From Lunasporangiospora selenospora (taxonomy: Eukaryota > Mortierellomycota > Mortierellomycetes > Mortierellales > Mortierellaceae), in the NCBI GenBank assembly GCA_015680635.1, contig JAABOA010000135.1:1-22686 (forward strand): a stretch of DNA of 22,686 nucleotides. The letters run 5' to 3'. This document shows, in pieces, positions 19,455-22,686 of the stretch. The number at the start of each line of letters is the position of its first letter. Position 1 is the stretch's first letter. The position numbers and the translations under genes are program-made. The notes beneath the pieces are model-generated. The model was not told the origin of the DNA. It did no database searches and saw only the letters and a program-made list of their open reading frames with translations.

Positions 19455-19622
19455 AAAAAGAAAAGTGAAATGACAAGGAATAAGAAAATAGGCGATCCAT
19501 ATTCCCCCTCACCCCCCACCTATCCGACCCACCTCACCCTTCAACCTCCCTTCCTGTTGTCCCACCCTTCAGCTCATAGACATCCGACACCTTCCCCACT
19601 ATTTAGCGACCAAGAAGAAGAA

Positions 19623-19655
<33 letters not shown>

Positions 19656-20361
19656 AATAACCTCCATTTTGTTTGTTAGAATACTGAAGACAATATTCTG
19701 TGTGCTCACGTATTAGAGACTTTATATATTCATATATCATTCGTTTTCCTGTTGCACATTTTCACATTCTCCCTCATTATACGTCTTCTTTGTCCTGGCT
19801 ATCTCTGCCGTTCTCACGATCCTCGAACACCAGTAATGGCTTCGATAAAGCTTCTTCTCTGGGTGGTTAGTGATGTTGCCATGAGTGAATTTACATCAGA
19901 CATCGGAGATTGCCATCGCGAAGTCCATGAATTTGCTTTTGCTACTACACTATACGTGAGTCTCGATATTCTGGTCTCCAGAACGATAAAAATATATAAA
20001 TTCCGAATGTCTATCGAGAATCGGTTCTATCCACGGTGAGTCCAAGAATTTCCAAACAAGCGTTTTGAGTGAATCGAGAGCTTCAATATGTTGTCGGAAT
20101 CATATTTACTCCGCTGGCGACGACCTCTTGCTTGGAGATGCAGCATACAAATCTAGACTGTAGTCGCAAATTACAAATACTCATCAACAAACTACACTGT
20201 TCCAGTTGGGTGTGAGGATTGAGAATATGCACTTGGGCCGCTCAAGAGGAAAGTTCCCATCTCTGACAAAGCTTTTTATACGCGTGCGATCAAAGAAAGA
20301 TGTTGGGGGAATGGTTGATTATACATTTGCGTGTATCGATTAACACAAAATTCTCACACAT
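19455..20361. other. Downstream spacer of the FAR1-domain gene
   Basis: This 907-bp stretch begins with the FAR1-domain gene 3' UTR, holding the (GAAA)n run at 19612-19657. The sequence becomes A/T-richer from about 19680. A 95-codon open frame at 19752-20039 has no recognisable motif. I see no gene. Confidence 0.45.
19612..19657. repeat. (GAA)n/(GAAA)n microsatellite
   Basis: A compound purine microsatellite of several GAA then about seven GAAA units lies in the 3' flank of the FAR1-domain gene. Confidence 0.9.
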
Positions 20362-21310
20362 CTAGACGAAAATGGTATCGAACCCGATGAATTGCAAAGA
20401 GCAAGAAGCACCTGAAGGGTTCGTTTGTGATGAGGCATAAATGCCTTGGATCCAAGCCGGTAGTGTGTCACGAATCTTATCGATTCCGAGCGAGGTCAAT
20501 GAAACAATAGCCGATTTTAATGAGTATGGTGAAGTGGTTGGCTTTGACAAACTGTCTTGACGGCGTTTCGTTACCTTTCTTGCTGATGACCTGTTGGATC
20601 TTGACTTTGGTATATTTGGAAAGGGTGGTGCTGTTGTAAATAGTCTGGGATCCTGAATTATTTGCAGTCCGTAAAAAGCTTTATCGTTATCAAGTTTCTT
20701 CGACCTTGGATCTTCTTTGAGAATCTCCAATTTGATTTCTTGCTTCTTCTATTCCGTTGCATAATTCCTCCTTTGAGCCTCCATTTGCATCTCATGCCTT
20801 ATCTTTTCCACTTTTACCTTCTGTTCTAGCAACTCCAACTCCAATTCCTGCGCCCTCGAATGATAATGGTGTTTCTCCTCTTACAGTATCTTCACTGCCT
20901 GTTGAAGTGTAGCATCCACGGTCTTGGTTGAAACGCCTGACTAGTATTCCTATCTTGTTCCTCATTTGTGCCTTGTCCACCACCAAGGAACTCTCTTTAG
21001 TCGAAAACCGTCTACTAAACTCTTGAGCAATGTTGGTGCAGACTTCGATTTTGCTGTGTTGGTGTTTTTTAGTCTTTTCCCTCGTCATTATCACAGGCCA
21101 ATTTGACGGAAGAGTCGTTTGTTCTGCGGGGAAAATCTCGTGTCTTTGGGTGAAGTTGATGACTGATTCCCTTCCTGTGATTTCACCGGATTGAGATGGT
21201 TTATTTAACCACAAGAACTGCACACTTGCACCCTCTGAGCTGACTTGCTCGATGCCTTTTCTACGAGTATTCACGCAGCGTACAGCACAAGCAATGGATA
21301 AAATCCCCAC
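20362..21310 (-). pseudogene. Broken basic/coiled-coil protein, putative transposon-associated DNA-binding family
   Basis: Two minus-strand open segments (21310-20792 and 20730-20362) are parts of one decayed gene. The upstream segment has a helix-rich block around WLNKPSQSGE, LPSNWPVIM and EKTKKHQHSK, with a basic helix ending VDKAQMRNKIGILVRRFNQ; this looks like a trihelix/SANT/MADF-style DNA-binding module, though I cannot confirm it. In another frame, about 20868-20700 reads as a charged coiled coil (RAQELELELLEQKVKVEKIR) broken by TAG at about 20751, and it continues into the second segment (LEILKEDPRSKKLD). A frameshift therefore lies between about 20850 and 20920, and an in-frame TAA near 20881 in the second frame is a further defect. 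No start codon is clear. It lies head-to-head with the nuclease-like remnant. Confidence 0.5.
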
Positions 21311-21372
21311 AGTATCTTTTGAGTCAAAAAGTGCAACTTTGATACGAAGTTATTGACAGCATAGCGTAGCAG

Positions 21373-21902
21373 TTGCGTACTGTAATTAGCTGTGGTATTG
21401 GCGGCAACACAGACAATACAGTCATCAATCTAGTCGGCCCTGCGTGTCTTGAGAAGCGATCAACGCAGGAAAACAAATCAAATCTGATAAAATGGATCTT
21501 TTGCGGGCAAGAGCCATCATTATTGACTTTAGGATTTATTTTAGAACTGCTCGAGCTTGAAGAGCAGAGGACAGGATGCTTTTGTCATTTTATCTGAGGT
21601 AGAGAGACTGGAAATTGGTCCAGTGTACAGGAGAGGCTGATGGCTCTATCGCCAAGGATATGAAGCAGGAGGATATTGTTGTCGTGCCTTCCGACAGCGA
21701 ATTTTTCATTTATGGAGGTGTTTTCATGATCTGGCAACCCGTCGCGCGAGGACTCCGAGCCAAAATCCATTGTTACCATCTACCTCAAATCCTGAGCTGT
21801 ATCTGAGTGGTGCTCTTGATCAAGAGCTTGCATCTTCGAATTACCGATTAATCAAGGATGAGGTTGAGGATGTGGGAATAAGTTTCGCTTATCCATTTAC
21901 CT
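21373..21902 (+). pseudogene. Degraded XPG/FEN1-like nuclease fragment
   Basis: The plus strand carries pieces of one protein in shifting frames. A first frame (21373-21597) contains CGIGGNTDNTVI and later LELLELEEQRTGCF. A second (from about 21590) reads ILSEVERLEIG. A third (21615-21806) reads VQCTGEADGSIAKD and then DIVVVPSDSEFFIYGGV. A fourth continues open to a TGA at about 21902. GEAD-x2-IA, followed about 15 residues later by a VV-x2-DS(D/E)-x-F-x-Y motif, is the pattern of the XPG-I active-site region of flap-endonuclease relatives. At least three frame changes are needed, and no XPG N-terminal region is seen. The family assignment is motif-based and tentative; the pseudogene status is better supported. 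Confidence 0.42.
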
Positions 21903-22686
21903 GACCTGCCTTCTGTTGATTGAGCGCCCTTCGTCCTCACCAATCTTTGTCTTTGCAACATTGATTCAGCAAATACTAGCAACAATCCCCTACCCCTGAG
22001 GAGAGTCAAACCGAGACACTCGGGATGATAAGTTTGAGTGGGGGAAAGGAAAGAAACAGTCAATGAGAGTGGAGTATCGTTTATTAGATTGACTAGGCGG
22101 GTATCTAAATTAGCCTGAGACTCTCTTATGGCTTTCTACCCTACCTCCAGATTACATACTACTACAACGATTTGATACTCAACACAGGAGAGTTATTTGC
22201 TGAGGACAAAAAAATATTTGTTAATCTGCAGCAAACACCGGTCGGCTCAACGGACGTGACTCTGAGGCCAGGCTATTTGGACTACTATTCGTTGCGAGCA
22301 GAGTTTGATGCGTTATGCCAAACAGTCAAATAGCGTCAAAAGTTGCAAGCACAAAAACGACTCGAAGAGAAAAGGTTGCTATTGTTACTTGTATTCTGGT
22401 GGAAAATATGAACCATATAGGCCTTTTTGTAGGCCAAGAACATAGTTCAATAAGACGGCGCCCTTCAAACGATGACACAAATTCACACAGAGATTCAATC
22501 CCTTTAGGACTACCGCATCCAGCGGTGACCGCACACGATGCGGTCACAAGTCGCGACACAAGCCAAAGAAACATCTGCCACTCGACGCCATGATTCAGTG
22601 TGGGTGAGAAGTGTGGAAGGAGCCTGCCAGGCTTATCTTATAGTTGGCTTGAATTATCCGTCTATTGTTCGAGGTCTACAACATCC
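21903..22686. other. Right end: decayed, partly coding-like sequence
   Basis: No intact gene is visible. One plus-strand frame (22148-22333) is open for 61 codons with coding-like composition (NDLILNTGELFAEDKKIF, then YLDYYSLRAEFDALC), hits a TAG, and continues with a Lys/Arg/Gln-rich helix. Another frame near 22551-22684 (RRHDSVWVRSVEGACQAYL) is open to the window edge. These may be further pieces of the nuclease-like remnant or another element. A 9-bp perfect hairpin lies at 22525-22547. Confidence 0.35.

Noticed and set aside
19752-20039. 95-codon open frame downstream of the FAR1-domain gene
   Set aside because: No motif or splice-consistent extension; it lies in a decayed A/T-richer region.
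20374-20384. On the minus strand, GGTTCGATACC matches the tRNA B-box consensus
   Set aside because: No A-box at the right distance and no cloverleaf; it lies inside the pseudogene reading frame (IGFDTIF).

Overview
The window looks like nuclear DNA from an early-diverging filamentous fungus, most likely Mortierellomycotina (inference). Genes carry many short GT-AG introns (mostly 68-170 nt) with CTAAC/CTAAG-like branch sites, polypyrimidine leaders and compact spacing. The content is eukaryotic: a Tup1 corepressor, a GRIP golgin, a tetraspanin, a nuclear-encoded cytochrome oxidase subunit and a FAR1-type DNA-binding protein. No bacterial operon, CRISPR array, rRNA or tRNA is visible.

Layout from left to right: (1) a short single-pass membrane protein of unknown role (36-524, +). 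(2) A 55-residue COX9/COX6C-type cytochrome c oxidase subunit split by a 553-nt intron (875-1595, +). (3) A convergent nine-exon gene for a 765-residue trans-Golgi golgin ending in a GRIP domain (1914-5064, -); its first two introns appear to start with GC instead of GT. (4) A 1.6-kb divergent promoter region. (5) A five-exon tetraspanin-like protein with a very acidic tail (6659-8686, +). (6) Only 132 bp later, an intronless 572-residue RING-finger protein with two GRF-like cysteine modules (8819-10537, +). (7) A long spacer that switches from purine-rich to pyrimidine-rich (10538-12308). (8) A ten-exon TUP1 gene (12309-15330, +). (9) A two-exon, glutamine-rich, 1109-residue protein with a FAR1/WRKY-GCM1-like DNA-binding domain (16024-19454, +). 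(10) About 3 kb of degraded sequence (19.5-22.7 kb) with two head-to-head gene-family remnants: a broken basic/coiled-coil protein on the minus strand and a broken XPG/FEN1-like nuclease fragment on the plus strand.

The genes are not a pathway cluster. They are mostly housekeeping and regulatory loci (respiration, Golgi tethering, membrane organisation, ubiquitin ligation, transcription) next to a decaying accessory segment. The most striking observation is in TUP1: the sequence passes from the middle of WD blade 5 into the start of blade 6 with about 40 residues absent, so the encoded propeller would be one blade short. Exon structures were derived by hand from splice signals and reading-frame continuity; all assembled reading frames close without internal stops.
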